Positions 32,383-41,383 of a stretch of DNA of 64,000 nucleotides are shown here, piece after piece. The position numbers were made by a program, and so were the translations under genes. The stretch comes from JANNBN01 sp963763885. GTDB lineage: Bacteria > Actinomycetota > Acidimicrobiia > Acidimicrobiales > JANYDT01. The DNA is taken from assembly GCA_963763885.1 (NCBI GenBank), contig CAVXQD010000001.1, positions 930,001 to 994,000 on the forward strand, given 5' to 3'. The notes beneath the pieces are model-generated. The model saw only the letters and a list, made by a program, of their open reading frames with translations. It ran no database searches and was not told the origin of the DNA. Positions within the stretch are counted from its first letter, which is position 1. Every line of letters begins with the position of its first letter.

Positions 32383-34084
32383 CTGGGCTCCGATTCACTG
32401 ACGCGGGCCACAGCAGACCGCTGACTATTTGGGTAGTTCCTGGGGTCGCACCGACAGAGGAAAAGAAGGTTCGGCCAGGAGCGTTCTTCGGTGTTTCGAC
32501 CACCGTGATTGCTAATGCCCCGCCCACTGAATCGACGGCGTCGGCAAGCATGGCTTCTTCGACACCGCGACCCATCGCTCTGCACGACAACACAAACGTG
32601 TCGAGTACGCCATGAGACTGCGTTGGCTCCGGGAGCTTGGACACAGTTGCTCCGACTATTCCGTACTCACCAAACCGGTCTTTGGCGCTGATCAGACGCA
32701 CGGACCACGTTGGATCGTGAATCAGCGCAGCCAGTTCGGCTTCCGTACGACGAGGCCCGCCAAGAGTGAACTGGTTGGTCTTGGCAACCAACTGGGCTAG
32801 GCGGGCGAGGTCTCCGGGGAGAGGCTGGATCAGGCCAACTTCGACTCCAAGCGTGGCTCGGTATTCCTCCGGCGTCATGGAAGACCGAAGCTCGCGGCGT
32901 GTTTGCTCTACCTGATAACCATCTGCGCGCCGAAGATCGTCCGTGGTGGGGCGGAGCCGGTCCAACGCTCCGGATTCTGCGATGGTCCGCTGCCAGCGTG
33001 ACGGATCTTCCGGCATTTGCAGGCAGGTGATCTCCGGGTGAGCTTCGCGAACGGACCCAACTTCAACTGGGTTGTCATCGATGAAAACGAAGCTGGACAG
33101 CCCAAGGTTCAGTTCGTCCGCCAGCTTCGAAAGGTTGAGCGGCTTTGGGTCCCAGTTCACCTGCCATGCAGCAAGGTCCGATTTCTTCAGCACCATCTCG
33201 CGTCTGTCGAACGCCGGCCAGAGATCGTTTTCGTTGTTCTTCGAAGCGACTGCGATCAGCATCCCGGCGCGTCGAAGGTCTAACAACCACTGCTGAAAAG
33301 CCCGAAACGCTTCGCCCGGACCGTTGTCCAGCAGATCAATGCCGTCCGCTCCGTCTTCGCCGACCACTCCGCCCCACAACGTGTTGTCGGCGTCGACCAC
33401 CGCCACCTTCGCAGCACCACGTCGAGACAACGCAACAACACGCGCGATCTTGCCAGCAACGTCGTTGAAGAACACTTCGGTGTACGGCACACGTGCCGTG
33501 GTCATAAGTCGTGGGTCTAGCGAGTTGCTCAAACCAAGGCGACGAACTGACTCTTCGGCGTCGACCACAAGACATCCCGTTGCCGAAAGCGCTGCGCGTG
33601 CAGCGGTGCGCACACCTTCAGCGACGGCCGTGACGCCCAGTGGGTTCGCTGCGTCGCCGACGCCGAGAGGCAATAGGTCAGGAAACACCGGCAACACGAA
33701 TAGAAAGGTGGCTGCCCATCGTTTGGTTGCTTGATCCGCCGCGTCGATGATGTCGAGGATGGGCGAAACGTAGTGATCCACTGGATCAACAAGTGGCGAT
33801 GGCAGCCCTCGCCACAAGTCTTCAAGACGTGGCCATACGATGAGCAGATCTGGGTGCAGTGTGTCTGTCTCTGAGCCCGGCGCCACACACTGACTTGCGA
33901 TTTGGTCGTACGGCCCGGTCCAGACAACGGCGGAAATCCCGCTCTCTTCGAACGACATCCCGATGAACGGTTCTGCTGGTTGAGCGGTAAAGGTGCTGAG
34001 CACCGCCAACTGGAGCGCGGGAGAATCCGCTGTCCGGGACTTCAGAACCTTGCGCCACGCGAGCTTTCGTTCAAGTGGAGTCAT
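32375..34084 (-). CDS. FkbH-like HAD-IIIC family protein
   Basis: A 569-residue protein with an N-terminal about 200-residue domain, a central HAD domain and a GNAT-like C-terminal domain, the layout of FkbH proteins that load a glyceryl group from 1,3-bisphosphoglycerate onto an acyl carrier protein. HAD motif I is VVDADNTLWGGVVGEDG, a later motif is FVFIDDNPVEVGSV, and the C-terminal part has AKTNQFTLGG and DRFGEYGIVGA. The ACP gene ends 13 bp upstream, supporting the loading role. In this locus the acyl group would decorate a surface glycan. Confidence 0.88.
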   Translation of the reverse strand: MTPLERKLAWRKVLKSRTADSPALQLAVLSTFTAQPAEPFIGMSFEESGISAVVWTGPYDQIASQCVAPGSETDTLHPDLLIVWPRLEDLWRGLPSPLVDPVDHYVSPILDIIDAADQATKRWAATFLFVLPVFPDLLPLGVGDAANPLGVTAVAEGVRTAARAALSATGCLVVDAEESVRRLGLSNSLDPRLMTTARVPYTEVFFNDVAGKIARVVALSRRGAAKVAVVDADNTLWGGVVGEDGADGIDLLDNGPGEAFRAFQQWLLDLRRAGMLIAVASKNNENDLWPAFDRREMVLKKSDLAAWQVNWDPKPLNLSKLADELNLGLSSFVFIDDNPVEVGSVREAHPEITCLQMPEDPSRWQRTIAESGALDRLRPTTDDLRRADGYQVEQTRRELRSSMTPEEYRATLGVEVGLIQPLPGDLARLAQLVAKTNQFTLGGPRRTEAELAALIHDPTWSVRLISAKDRFGEYGIVGATVSKLPEPTQSHGVLDTFVLSCRAMGRGVEEAMLADAVDSVGGALAITVVETPKNAPGRTFFSSVGATPGTTQIVSGLLWPASVNRSPDD

Positions 34085-34097
34085 TTCTTATGCAGCC

Positions 34098-34346
34098 TTA
34101 CGGCCGCACTCCGTGGGTGGCAAGTACTGCTGTGATGGCCGAGACCGAGTCACAGTTCTGCATGTCAGCGGTGCTGAACATGACTCCGTACGTTTCCTCG
34201 ACGGCAGCGATAACACCCAACTGGGCAAGGCTGTCCCACTCGTCGACGTCAGCACGCAGCGTTGCCGCGGTGATGCGGTTCGGCTCGACGTCGATGACCG
34301 ATGCAATGAGGTCGGTGAGCTGGGTTGCGGGAGATTCTGAAGACAT
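34098..34346 (-). CDS. Acyl carrier protein
   Basis: An 82-residue helical carrier protein with the phosphopantetheine attachment site in EWDSLAQLGV (the serine of DSL). The surrounding acidic character is normal. It lies immediately before the FkbH-like gene and the hexapeptide acyltransferase, forming a compact acyl-loading and transfer module. A dedicated ACP inside a polysaccharide locus is inferred to serve this module rather than fatty acid synthesis. Confidence 0.9.
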   Translation of the reverse strand: MSSESPATQLTDLIASVIDVEPNRITAATLRADVDEWDSLAQLGVIAAVEETYGVMFSTADMQNCDSVSAITAVLATHGVRP

Positions 34347-34435
34347 GTTGCGCTCGTTCGGGTGTAAGGGGTGACTGTTTGGATTGGTTACGACGTGATG
34401 CTGCTCGTGCGCACGTTTGAAATTTTACTTGGCAA

Positions 34436-36547
34436 CTATTCAACGCGCAGAACTTGGATGGACCACGGCGCCACCTGGGTACGTAACGATCCTTTGTTTA
34501 CCGGCACTGCACGCTGGGTAAATCCAGATGGTCCACCGGTGTATTTCCACATTCCAGCGCTCGAAGTGCGACCACAACGCGAGAAGGCGACCGTCGTATC
34601 AAACGCGATGCTGGAAGAACGGTTGACGATCACCACGGTCTTTTGACGGGTGAACTCGTCTGTCGATGCGAACACTGACAGGTCTTTCGACGAGCCTGTC
34701 AGTTCGACGCCCGTCCCGATGCCGCCAAAGTTGCTGCCCTTACCGTCGTAGTTGCGAAACGCCCGGAAACCCCAGTACTGCTCGGTGTTTTGCGCCGGGT
34801 GGGTCCAGAGGTACGCGGCCGTAATCCCGAACTGACCGAACCGTCCAAGCGCCTCGGCTTGGGCGACGGCTCCGCTGATGTGGCGCTCGCCACCAAAGCT
34901 GTACTCCCCAATCGAGATACCAATGCCGGGCTTGGACTTGTTGACGATTTCTTTGAGACGCGGCAGCAAGAAGACGTTGGAATCGACCCAGCCTTCCTCT
35001 TTGTAAGTACGATCCCAAAGTGAACGGGTGGAGCGAACACGAAGCTCGTTGGTCGCTCGATCGGTGTTGCCGCCAGTGCCCGAATACACACCGACCCCTG
35101 ATGGGTAATAGTGCACATCAAGGACATCAAGCAGCCGTTTACCCAAGCGTTCTTCCTCTGCCGCCATTTCAGCGAGGTACCACTCGAGGAATGGTTTGTC
35201 ACCGTGTGCAAGGCGATCCGGTTTCACCCGGAAACCTGCCTTTGCGTCGGCAGCCGAGAAAAAGTAACCCCACCAGCCCCACGCAGAAGGACCGGCGATC
35301 TTGACGTCGCTATCAGCGGCACGGACCGCTGTTGCATACGAGATACCTTTAGCCAGGAGCTCGTCATACGTGGTTGGTTCGGTTCTGATGTCGCGGTGCG
35401 ATTCGCTCCAAAGGTCCGGCTCGTTATCGAGGAAGACCATGTCGAGCGGTGAAGCAGCGGACGAACCACCGGAGTTGATCTTGGCCACCCACTGCCCTAC
35501 CCACGCTGGGGTGGATTGTCGACTTGTCTGTTGCGGTGACGGTCCGACAAGAATTTCACCGCTCGCCGAAACACCATTTCCAGCGTCGGGGAGTTCGGGA
35601 GCTACTTGTTGTTGCGCACCGCGCTGCGACACCGGGAACGAATAGCTGGTTGTGTCTTTGGCGACCCAGCCCATCATCGGAACCGTAAGCGCGCTGGTCA
35701 TGTTGTTGGCGCCGTTGTTCTTAAAAAAAGTCTCCCATGCGTTGCCCTTTTGGAGCACCGTCATGTTGCGCCAGTACCAATTGTGTCCGGGATTCCACGC
35801 GTTGCCTTGCTCCCAGTTGAAACGACTTGTGGGGTCGCCGCCCCATCGACGCGTGGTGGCACCTATCGTGAATTGAGACCGTTGCGACTCTTCGGTCAGC
35901 GCGTTAAACGCGATCCCGTAAATCGCCGGGCTGATTGGTCGGCGACTGGACTGGCAATCGATCGAAACTCCGGCAGGGCGTAGTTTCGCCGTGGTGGACG
36001 ATTGAGGTGTGGTGGCCTGGATGCGACCCCGGAGCACAATCGAGTCCAACTCGACGAACGTTCCCGGGGCGACCTCGCGGCTTGCCATGAACAGCAGTCG
36101 GTCGAACCGTTTGCCGTCGGGGTTGAGCGACGCGACTGGAATGTCGTACTTCGTCCAGCGCAGAGCATCCACGGTGCCGCCAGAAAACACGCGGGTTGGA
36201 AATTGGTCGTCGCCCTCGTACCCGACTCTCATGAGCATGAGCGGAGCCGTCTCACCGGCAGGAATCCGGATGCGTGCCGACAACGTGCCGTAGTCGGCCA
36301 GGTTGGTACCTACCTTGCCAAGAATCCACCCCTGCCAACCGCCTACGTCAATGCGCGCAGGCCCTTTGTCCAACGTACGCGGCCCCCAGCCCAGGTCGAC
36401 CCAACCGTTTTGCAGCGAACCCTGGTACGCGACCAACTCAGGCTCGGCCGCATTTGCGGAGTCGAAGCGAAACCCGCCTGAAGCCAGTAGGGCCGCAACG
36501 AGGAGCAGCCTTCCCACGACGCGAAGGCGGTTCATGAGGCGGTTCAT
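34436..36547 (-). CDS. Secreted glycoside hydrolase family 44-like enzyme
   Basis: A signal peptide (MNRLMNRLRVVGRLLLVAAL, then cleavage near SANAAE), a beta-sandwich region to about residue 190, and a GH44-type catalytic domain. Recognisable are TRRWGGDPTSRFNW, the acid/base region VFLDNEPDLWSESH, DVLDVHYYPSG, and the nucleophile region ISIGEYSFGG. A C-terminal beta domain ends the protein, as in GH44 enzymes. Known members cleave beta-1,4-glucans and xyloglucan. Inside a polysaccharide export locus it may trim or release the exported glycan. The start at 36547 suits the signal peptide; 36583 is an alternative. Confidence 0.82.
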   Translation of the reverse strand: MNRLMNRLRVVGRLLLVAALLASGGFRFDSANAAEPELVAYQGSLQNGWVDLGWGPRTLDKGPARIDVGGWQGWILGKVGTNLADYGTLSARIRIPAGETAPLMLMRVGYEGDDQFPTRVFSGGTVDALRWTKYDIPVASLNPDGKRFDRLLFMASREVAPGTFVELDSIVLRGRIQATTPQSSTTAKLRPAGVSIDCQSSRRPISPAIYGIAFNALTEESQRSQFTIGATTRRWGGDPTSRFNWEQGNAWNPGHNWYWRNMTVLQKGNAWETFFKNNGANNMTSALTVPMMGWVAKDTTSYSFPVSQRGAQQQVAPELPDAGNGVSASGEILVGPSPQQTSRQSTPAWVGQWVAKINSGGSSAASPLDMVFLDNEPDLWSESHRDIRTEPTTYDELLAKGISYATAVRAADSDVKIAGPSAWGWWGYFFSAADAKAGFRVKPDRLAHGDKPFLEWYLAEMAAEEERLGKRLLDVLDVHYYPSGVGVYSGTGGNTDRATNELRVRSTRSLWDRTYKEEGWVDSNVFLLPRLKEIVNKSKPGIGISIGEYSFGGERHISGAVAQAEALGRFGQFGITAAYLWTHPAQNTEQYWGFRAFRNYDGKGSNFGGIGTGVELTGSSKDLSVFASTDEFTRQKTVVIVNRSSSIAFDTTVAFSRCGRTSSAGMWKYTGGPSGFTQRAVPVNKGSLRTQVAPWSIQVLRVE

Positions 36548-36602
36548 ACGGACTTGAGGCCAAACCGTCATGCGAACAGACATGCCTACAGAATGGACGA
36601 TT

Positions 36603-37151
36603 TCAGGGTTGCCGGGAGACAGCGCCGATCACGCGGCTCCGGCCCACTGCTTGGATGGTCTTCTCGACCACCGACCGTTCGCTTTGGCCAAGGGTGATGA
36701 TGGGGATCACCCCGTTGACGGCGCGGATGATTGGAGTAGACGCTGGGTTGTCGATAACCGCGTCGGTAACCACAACCACGCGGTCTCCACGGGCCTCAGC
36801 AGCCCGAATCATGGCGATGACCCGATCCGTGTCCCCAACCCCAGCGCCTTCAGCTGAAATCAAGCTCATTCGGCGATTGGTGTTCGACACGCCAACCATC
36901 ACCACCTGCTCGGCGAGTTCAAACTCTGATCCCCGCGGAACCGTAGGCACTATTGCCAAGCTCTTCCATGCCCAGCTACGAAGTTCAAACCAGAGTTGCT
37001 GCACAGGAACAGACGGAAGGTCGTTGACGTCTGCTGGATCGCAGACCCATTCTTGCGGCTCCTGGCGTTGTGCCGGTGCTACGGCCAACGATTGACGCTT
37101 TCCTCCACGGATACCTTGACCCAAATCTTTGGACTTGGCTTTTGCCTTCAT
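36603..37151 (-). CDS. Tyrosine-kinase-like protein without P-loop (CpsD/Wzc C-terminal fold)
   Basis: A 182-residue protein. SLISAEGAGVGDTDRVIAMI, GDRVVVVTDAVIDNP and IPIITLGQSERSVVEKTI follow the order of strands and helices in bacterial capsule tyrosine kinases (BY-kinases), but no Walker A lysine motif or Tyr cluster is present. The basic N-terminus (MKAKAKSKDLGQGIRGGKR) is unusual. It overlaps the GT2 gene by 4 bp and lies in the same run as the Wzz-like protein, the normal partner of such kinases. A non-catalytic regulator of chain length is the best guess. Confidence 0.6.
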   Translation of the reverse strand: MKAKAKSKDLGQGIRGGKRQSLAVAPAQRQEPQEWVCDPADVNDLPSVPVQQLWFELRSWAWKSLAIVPTVPRGSEFELAEQVVMVGVSNTNRRMSLISAEGAGVGDTDRVIAMIRAAEARGDRVVVVTDAVIDNPASTPIIRAVNGVIPIITLGQSERSVVEKTIQAVGRSRVIGAVSRQP

Positions 37152-38386
37152 GCTGCGCCCTCCTGAGCGTCACTGCGTTGGGTTCTGACCCATTCGTCGG
37201 GGGCCGACCCGCCGCGGCGACCGGTCAGTTTGAGACCGATCTTCCATGCGACGTACATAGGGGCGCGCGCTAGGTCAAGCAGGCCAGCAACACCGGTCCC
37301 GCTTCGCCGCCAGCCTTCTGCTACATGTGCCCCTAAACCGGCAAGGCCCGCTGCTCCGATGAACGGCGAGACCCACGAACGACCAGAGACTCGGGAACCG
37401 ACCAGGGAACCGACGGTCGCTATAACGGATAGGCCGACGAGCGCAGACGCGAGCTGCGCGAGCGGTGGCACATAGACATCGGCCGCAAGGTCACCCAGAA
37501 CTGGATCACGAGACCGTATTGCGCCGGACGCAAGCGAACGCCCATCGCGCTTGCGGATGAGACGCCGTCCGCCTTCCCAACGATCACGCTGGCTCTCCGA
37601 AGACTTAGCGTCAGACGGCATGTGACCCTGGACCCAAGCCTCGTGGGCGTAGGCAACGCGAATGCCGGCACGACCCAGTGCGATGCCGTATTCGAGGTCT
37701 TCGACGATTGAAAAGGCAGTATGCGGCACCTTGCGTAAAGCTGCCGAGGAAAAGGCCATCCCATTGCCTCGAAGTCCGCAAGAAACACCAAGGCGTTCAC
37801 GTCCAGAGGAGCGGACGTCGTGGAACGCGGTGAACGCTATGTGCAGGAGTCGAGTGCGCCAACTGCGCTGCGCTTGGCGAACGCGGTAGTCCGCCTGAAC
37901 CACCAGTTCTCCGTCAGCGATCCGGGAGGCACATGCAGTCAGCAAATTGTTGCTCACGAGCGTGTCGGCGTCGACAACCACAATGATGTCTGTGGAGTCA
38001 TCGCCCAGCAGGTGGGCAAATGCCATTTCCAACGCATAACCCTTGCCGCGCTTCGTGAGGTCAGTTCGTTCGAGGACTTCAGCACCCGCGCTGCGAGCAA
38101 GCGATGCAGTGGAGTCGGTGCAGTTGTCTGCCACCACGACCACCCGACGACGTTCAACGGGGTAGTCAGATGCCAAAAGGCTGGCAACAGTTGCTTCAAT
38201 GTCGGCCGCTTCATTATGAGCGGGCACCACGACAGCAACACGTTTCGTTGTGTCAACAGGCGGTACCCGTCGCCGGGCCGGGACCGACAACCCAGCAAGA
38301 TACAAACCGGCTGCAGCGAACGGAGCAATCGCCGCGCCGACTGCAACATCCCCAATCCGCAAAGCGGAGAAAGTACGTCCGCTCAT
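37148..38386 (-). CDS. Membrane-bound GT2 glycosyltransferase
   Basis: A processive-type family 2 transferase of 412 residues. The GT-A core shows VVVPAHNEAADIEATVASLL, the metal-binding VVDAD, the acceptor region SIVEDLEYGIALG and QRDRW, the QxxRW motif of synthases such as cellulose and hyaluronan synthase. A hydrophobic segment precedes the core and three or so follow it, so the active site faces the cytoplasm at the membrane. It overlaps both neighbours by 4 bp, in an operon with wzz. The sugar is unknown. Confidence 0.88.
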   Translation of the reverse strand: MSGRTFSALRIGDVAVGAAIAPFAAAGLYLAGLSVPARRRVPPVDTTKRVAVVVPAHNEAADIEATVASLLASDYPVERRRVVVVADNCTDSTASLARSAGAEVLERTDLTKRGKGYALEMAFAHLLGDDSTDIIVVVDADTLVSNNLLTACASRIADGELVVQADYRVRQAQRSWRTRLLHIAFTAFHDVRSSGRERLGVSCGLRGNGMAFSSAALRKVPHTAFSIVEDLEYGIALGRAGIRVAYAHEAWVQGHMPSDAKSSESQRDRWEGGRRLIRKRDGRSLASGAIRSRDPVLGDLAADVYVPPLAQLASALVGLSVIATVGSLVGSRVSGRSWVSPFIGAAGLAGLGAHVAEGWRRSGTGVAGLLDLARAPMYVAWKIGLKLTGRRGGSAPDEWVRTQRSDAQEGAA

Positions 38387-39414
38387 GATCCGGTCTTCCC
38401 GGCTTTGAGTTCGGCGAGCACCGGCAAGTTGAGTTTGCGAGTGATCTGCCAGGATTCGATGAACGAACCCTTTGAAAGGTCTGCAAGTGCGGCCACAAGA
38501 AACGCTGCGATCAAACCTGCTCCGATGCCGGTGATGTAGGACTTGCTCCGACCGCTGAGCGCTCGCTTTGGGACCTGCGGTTCCTGGGTGACCGAGTATC
38601 GGGTTCCGAAATCGATTTCCGCTGAGCGTAGCGTGAGCGACGCCTTTTCGTAGACCTGTTGAGCAGCTGCCTGACGAGCCTGCGCGTTGTTGAGGATCGC
38701 CTGATCGGCGGCAGACAGCTCGAGAGTTCCCACGTTTCCGATGCGATTGGTGGTCTCATCGAGGAAGCCCTGCGCAGCTGTTGCATCGTCTTTCAATACA
38801 GCAGCAATGCGCTCGATCTGCGTGACTTCGTTGGAACGGCGAACCGCAATGAAGTTGTCCTGCAACAGCTTTGCGATGTTGGTTGCGGTGACAGGGTTCG
38901 TCCAGGTTGACGTGATGATGGTCTCAAAATCGCCTTCAGAGTTCGAGGCGACGACGTTGATGTTGGCTCTGAGTTCGTCGACTGCGTCACGCTTATCCTG
39001 CAGCGGATCAGCCACGACGGGTCGAATCTTTGAGATCAAACGACCGATGGGGCTCTGGTTTGCTTTCAGCTCGGCGACAAGGCCGAGATCATCGACGATT
39101 GATTCCAGGTTGGCTTGCTGCAGCACCGTTTCGCGGACACCCTTGCGAGGGTCCTTCGCTGTCCGGGGCTCACCCGGAGCGATGAGTTCGCTGGTGATGT
39201 CGGTGGGCTTGAGTTCCATCACCGAAGACGAGCTGTATTGCTTGGGCGTGGAGTAGCCCAACGTGATCGCAGCGCTGGAAACTGCCAAAAACGCCAACAA
39301 CGACCGCGTCAGATGGCGCCGCACCGAGCGGAGCATCATCCCAGCCATGAGCTGTACTTGGCGCACGTCGAGCAGTTCGCCTGCTTCGCCTGGTGCGAGT
39401 TCTCGGTCCATCAT
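38383..39414 (-). CDS. Wzz-like chain-length determinant protein
   Basis: A 343-residue protein with a cytoplasmic N-terminus, a first membrane segment (LTRSLLAFLAVSSAAITLGY), a large extracytoplasmic coiled-coil region with long helices around residues 180-260, and a second membrane segment (YITGIGAGLIAAFLVAALA). This is the Wzz/capsule polymerase-associated layout. The ATG at 39414 was chosen because AAAGGAAA lies about 10 nt upstream. It controls or supports polysaccharide length and starts a three-gene overlapping operon with the GT2 and kinase-like genes. Confidence 0.83.
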   Translation of the reverse strand: MMDRELAPGEAGELLDVRQVQLMAGMMLRSVRRHLTRSLLAFLAVSSAAITLGYSTPKQYSSSSVMELKPTDITSELIAPGEPRTAKDPRKGVRETVLQQANLESIVDDLGLVAELKANQSPIGRLISKIRPVVADPLQDKRDAVDELRANINVVASNSEGDFETIITSTWTNPVTATNIAKLLQDNFIAVRRSNEVTQIERIAAVLKDDATAAQGFLDETTNRIGNVGTLELSAADQAILNNAQARQAAAQQVYEKASLTLRSAEIDFGTRYSVTQEPQVPKRALSGRSKSYITGIGAGLIAAFLVAALADLSKGSFIESWQITRKLNLPVLAELKAGKTGS

Positions 39415-39515
39415 CGACACAATGTTTCCTTTCGGGCGCAAACCATGATGGCGCGTTCAGGGTCGGCACGAACCACCATCAATGATGACAAGGCGTGTTT
39501 GGAAGTGAATTGCAT

Positions 39516-39573
39516 CACGGGCGCGGCCGAGCGGTGAACGGAGGGATCGGAGTGAACCCGAGGTGGAGCAACC
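39516..39573 (-). repeat. Dispersed about 60-bp repeat element, intergenic copy in reverse orientation
   Basis: Starts CACGGGCGCGGCCGAGCGG and ends GAGGTGGAGCAACC, matching the reverse complement of the copy in cobW and of the 66-bp units at 3241-3570. It lies 8 bp after the flippase stop codon and about 100 bp before the wzz start, so here it is not coding. Confidence 0.85.
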
Positions 39574-39580
39574 AAAAACG

Positions 39581-41383
39581 TCATTGGCGCGTTGGATTCG
39601 GGAGATCGGTGGCGGCTGGCTGGGCTGGGCGGAGGCCAAGGCGGGCAAACAACATCCGGTACCAGTCAAGCCGGATGACACCAAGGGCGGTCAGGGCCGC
39701 GACCATCATCAACAGATCAATCAGTGGACGGATGATTCCGAGAGGTCGAGCGAAATGATCGACGGCAATCACCAGCACGCATGCGCCAAACATTGCGCCG
39801 ACGGCGCGTCGCGCCTCGGCGTCAGAGATGCGTCGGACGACTCGCCGCAATTCGTATCCCATCAGGGCAGCGGCGATGCATTCGGAGGTCACCAACGAGA
39901 TCGCTGCGCCGACACCGGCTCCACCGGCCTTGAGCGCACCGGTGCCTTGTCCCCACCACATCCAACCGTGCTTGATCATGTACAGGTTCATCACTGCGTC
40001 GACAGCGATGGTGAGGAACGTGATGCGAACCACACGCCAGCTACGGCCGTCAGCGATGAGCAGCGTTGCGCCCAGCATGCTGATGTAGGCGAGAGCGATG
40101 ACTCCGCTCAGGATCCGAAGCGCCGGGATGCTGGGTGTGAAGTCTGGAAGGGCAGTTTCGATCAGAACGTCTGCGTTGAGTCCGAGCAGCAACGACATGG
40201 GAACGCCGGCGCAGAGAACCCACTGAAAGGATCGTTTCACCAAATCGGCGAAATCCTGACGAGACCGTTCAGCAGCACGCGCTGCCATCGGGAGTACAAC
40301 CCATTGAATGAGTGGGGCCAGCAACAAAGCAAGCGCCGAGATTCGCAGGGCGATGTGGTAGTACCCCGTTTCGGCGTCGTCACCGGTCAGCAGTTTGACC
40401 ATCGCCACATCGAGCCAAGCAATGACTTTCACGGAAATAGCAGTGACCAGAAACGGCGATCCGGCCTTCAGCATCGGCCACACTTCGCGGGGGTAGATCT
40501 TCCACTCGATGTGAAAGACCTTCTGCGCGGAGATTCCGAGAACCAATGTCTTAGCGCTCTCCGTGACAAACAACGCGAGGGGAACCACCCAGATCCCCAT
40601 ACCGAGCAAGAGGCCGACGACGATGATCACGGCCCAGATCGTCTTTGTCCATATGGTGAGACTGGACTGTTGACGCACCTGGCCAACGGCCTGCAGCATC
40701 GCCGCATATGACTCCGCCGTCTGCTGAGAGAACTGTGCCATGCAGAACAACAGGACGACAATCAGTGTCCGCGACAGGGAATTCGAGGAAGTTGCGTCCT
40801 CGCCGACATCGGATTGACGGAAGGCCAAAACACCTACCGCAACGGCAGTCAACAGCGCGCTTACGAACAGCCGCACTGCCAAGACCGACGCGAACAATCG
40901 GTCGGCGTGGTCCCGCCTGAGAGCCACCTCTTTGCGGAGGTAAGTGTCCATACCGAAGCCCGCAAGTACCAACGACACGGTTGCCAGTGCTTCACCGAAC
41001 CCGAGAATGCCCGTGTCCCTGTCCCCAACCACATTGGGCACAACGAAGAGCGAAACGAGGACACCGACGGAAGCCGTAAAGAACAGCGACGACCCGAGCA
41101 TCGCCCCGTTCTTGGCCGCAGATCGATTCTCGGCTTGTTGCGCCGCTTGACCTTCAATGCTGCCCTCGGGTTGCACCGGGGCAACTCGCGAGATCGGAAT
41201 TTCAAAAGTGTCCCGCGTCTCTATTTCCCAAAGGCCGGGCCCACCACCGAACGAACCGGAAGGGTCGGTAGCGGCGACGTCGTCCCAGGCCGGATTAGCG
41301 ATGCCCCGGTGAGGGCTTATTGCTGCGCCAGCCGATCTTGCAAGTTTGGCCTCGGCAAAACGCGGCACGCGTCCCGTTGTCAC
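39581..41383 (-). CDS. Wzx-like polysaccharide flippase (MOP superfamily)
   Basis: A 600-residue protein with about 14 hydrophobic segments in the MOP-superfamily pattern. Typical points are the first segments (AMLGSSLFFTASVGVLVSLF, GILGFGEALATVSLVLAGFG) and the later GILGATL-like repeats. It flips lipid-linked oligosaccharide across the membrane. The N-terminal about 85 residues are hydrophilic and unusual. The GTG at 41383 was chosen because it overlaps the WecG-like stop by 4 bp (GTGA); a much longer reading frame upstream is coding for WecG in another frame. Confidence 0.85.
   Translation of the reverse strand: MTTGRVPRFAEAKLARSAGAAISPHRGIANPAWDDVAATDPSGSFGGGPGLWEIETRDTFEIPISRVAPVQPEGSIEGQAAQQAENRSAAKNGAMLGSSLFFTASVGVLVSLFVVPNVVGDRDTGILGFGEALATVSLVLAGFGMDTYLRKEVALRRDHADRLFASVLAVRLFVSALLTAVAVGVLAFRQSDVGEDATSSNSLSRTLIVVLLFCMAQFSQQTAESYAAMLQAVGQVRQQSSLTIWTKTIWAVIIVVGLLLGMGIWVVPLALFVTESAKTLVLGISAQKVFHIEWKIYPREVWPMLKAGSPFLVTAISVKVIAWLDVAMVKLLTGDDAETGYYHIALRISALALLLAPLIQWVVLPMAARAAERSRQDFADLVKRSFQWVLCAGVPMSLLLGLNADVLIETALPDFTPSIPALRILSGVIALAYISMLGATLLIADGRSWRVVRITFLTIAVDAVMNLYMIKHGWMWWGQGTGALKAGGAGVGAAISLVTSECIAAALMGYELRRVVRRISDAEARRAVGAMFGACVLVIAVDHFARPLGIIRPLIDLLMMVAALTALGVIRLDWYRMLFARLGLRPAQPAATDLPNPTRQ

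Noticed and set aside
39516..39573. Dispersed element as a tRNA-derived sequence (GCCGAGCGGTGAACGG resembles a D arm)
   Set aside because: No acceptor stem or anticodon stem can be drawn and no CCA end is present. The resemblance is short.
39563..40711. 382-residue plus-strand frame
   Set aside because: Antisense to the flippase; low in hydrophobic structure and without recognisable motifs.
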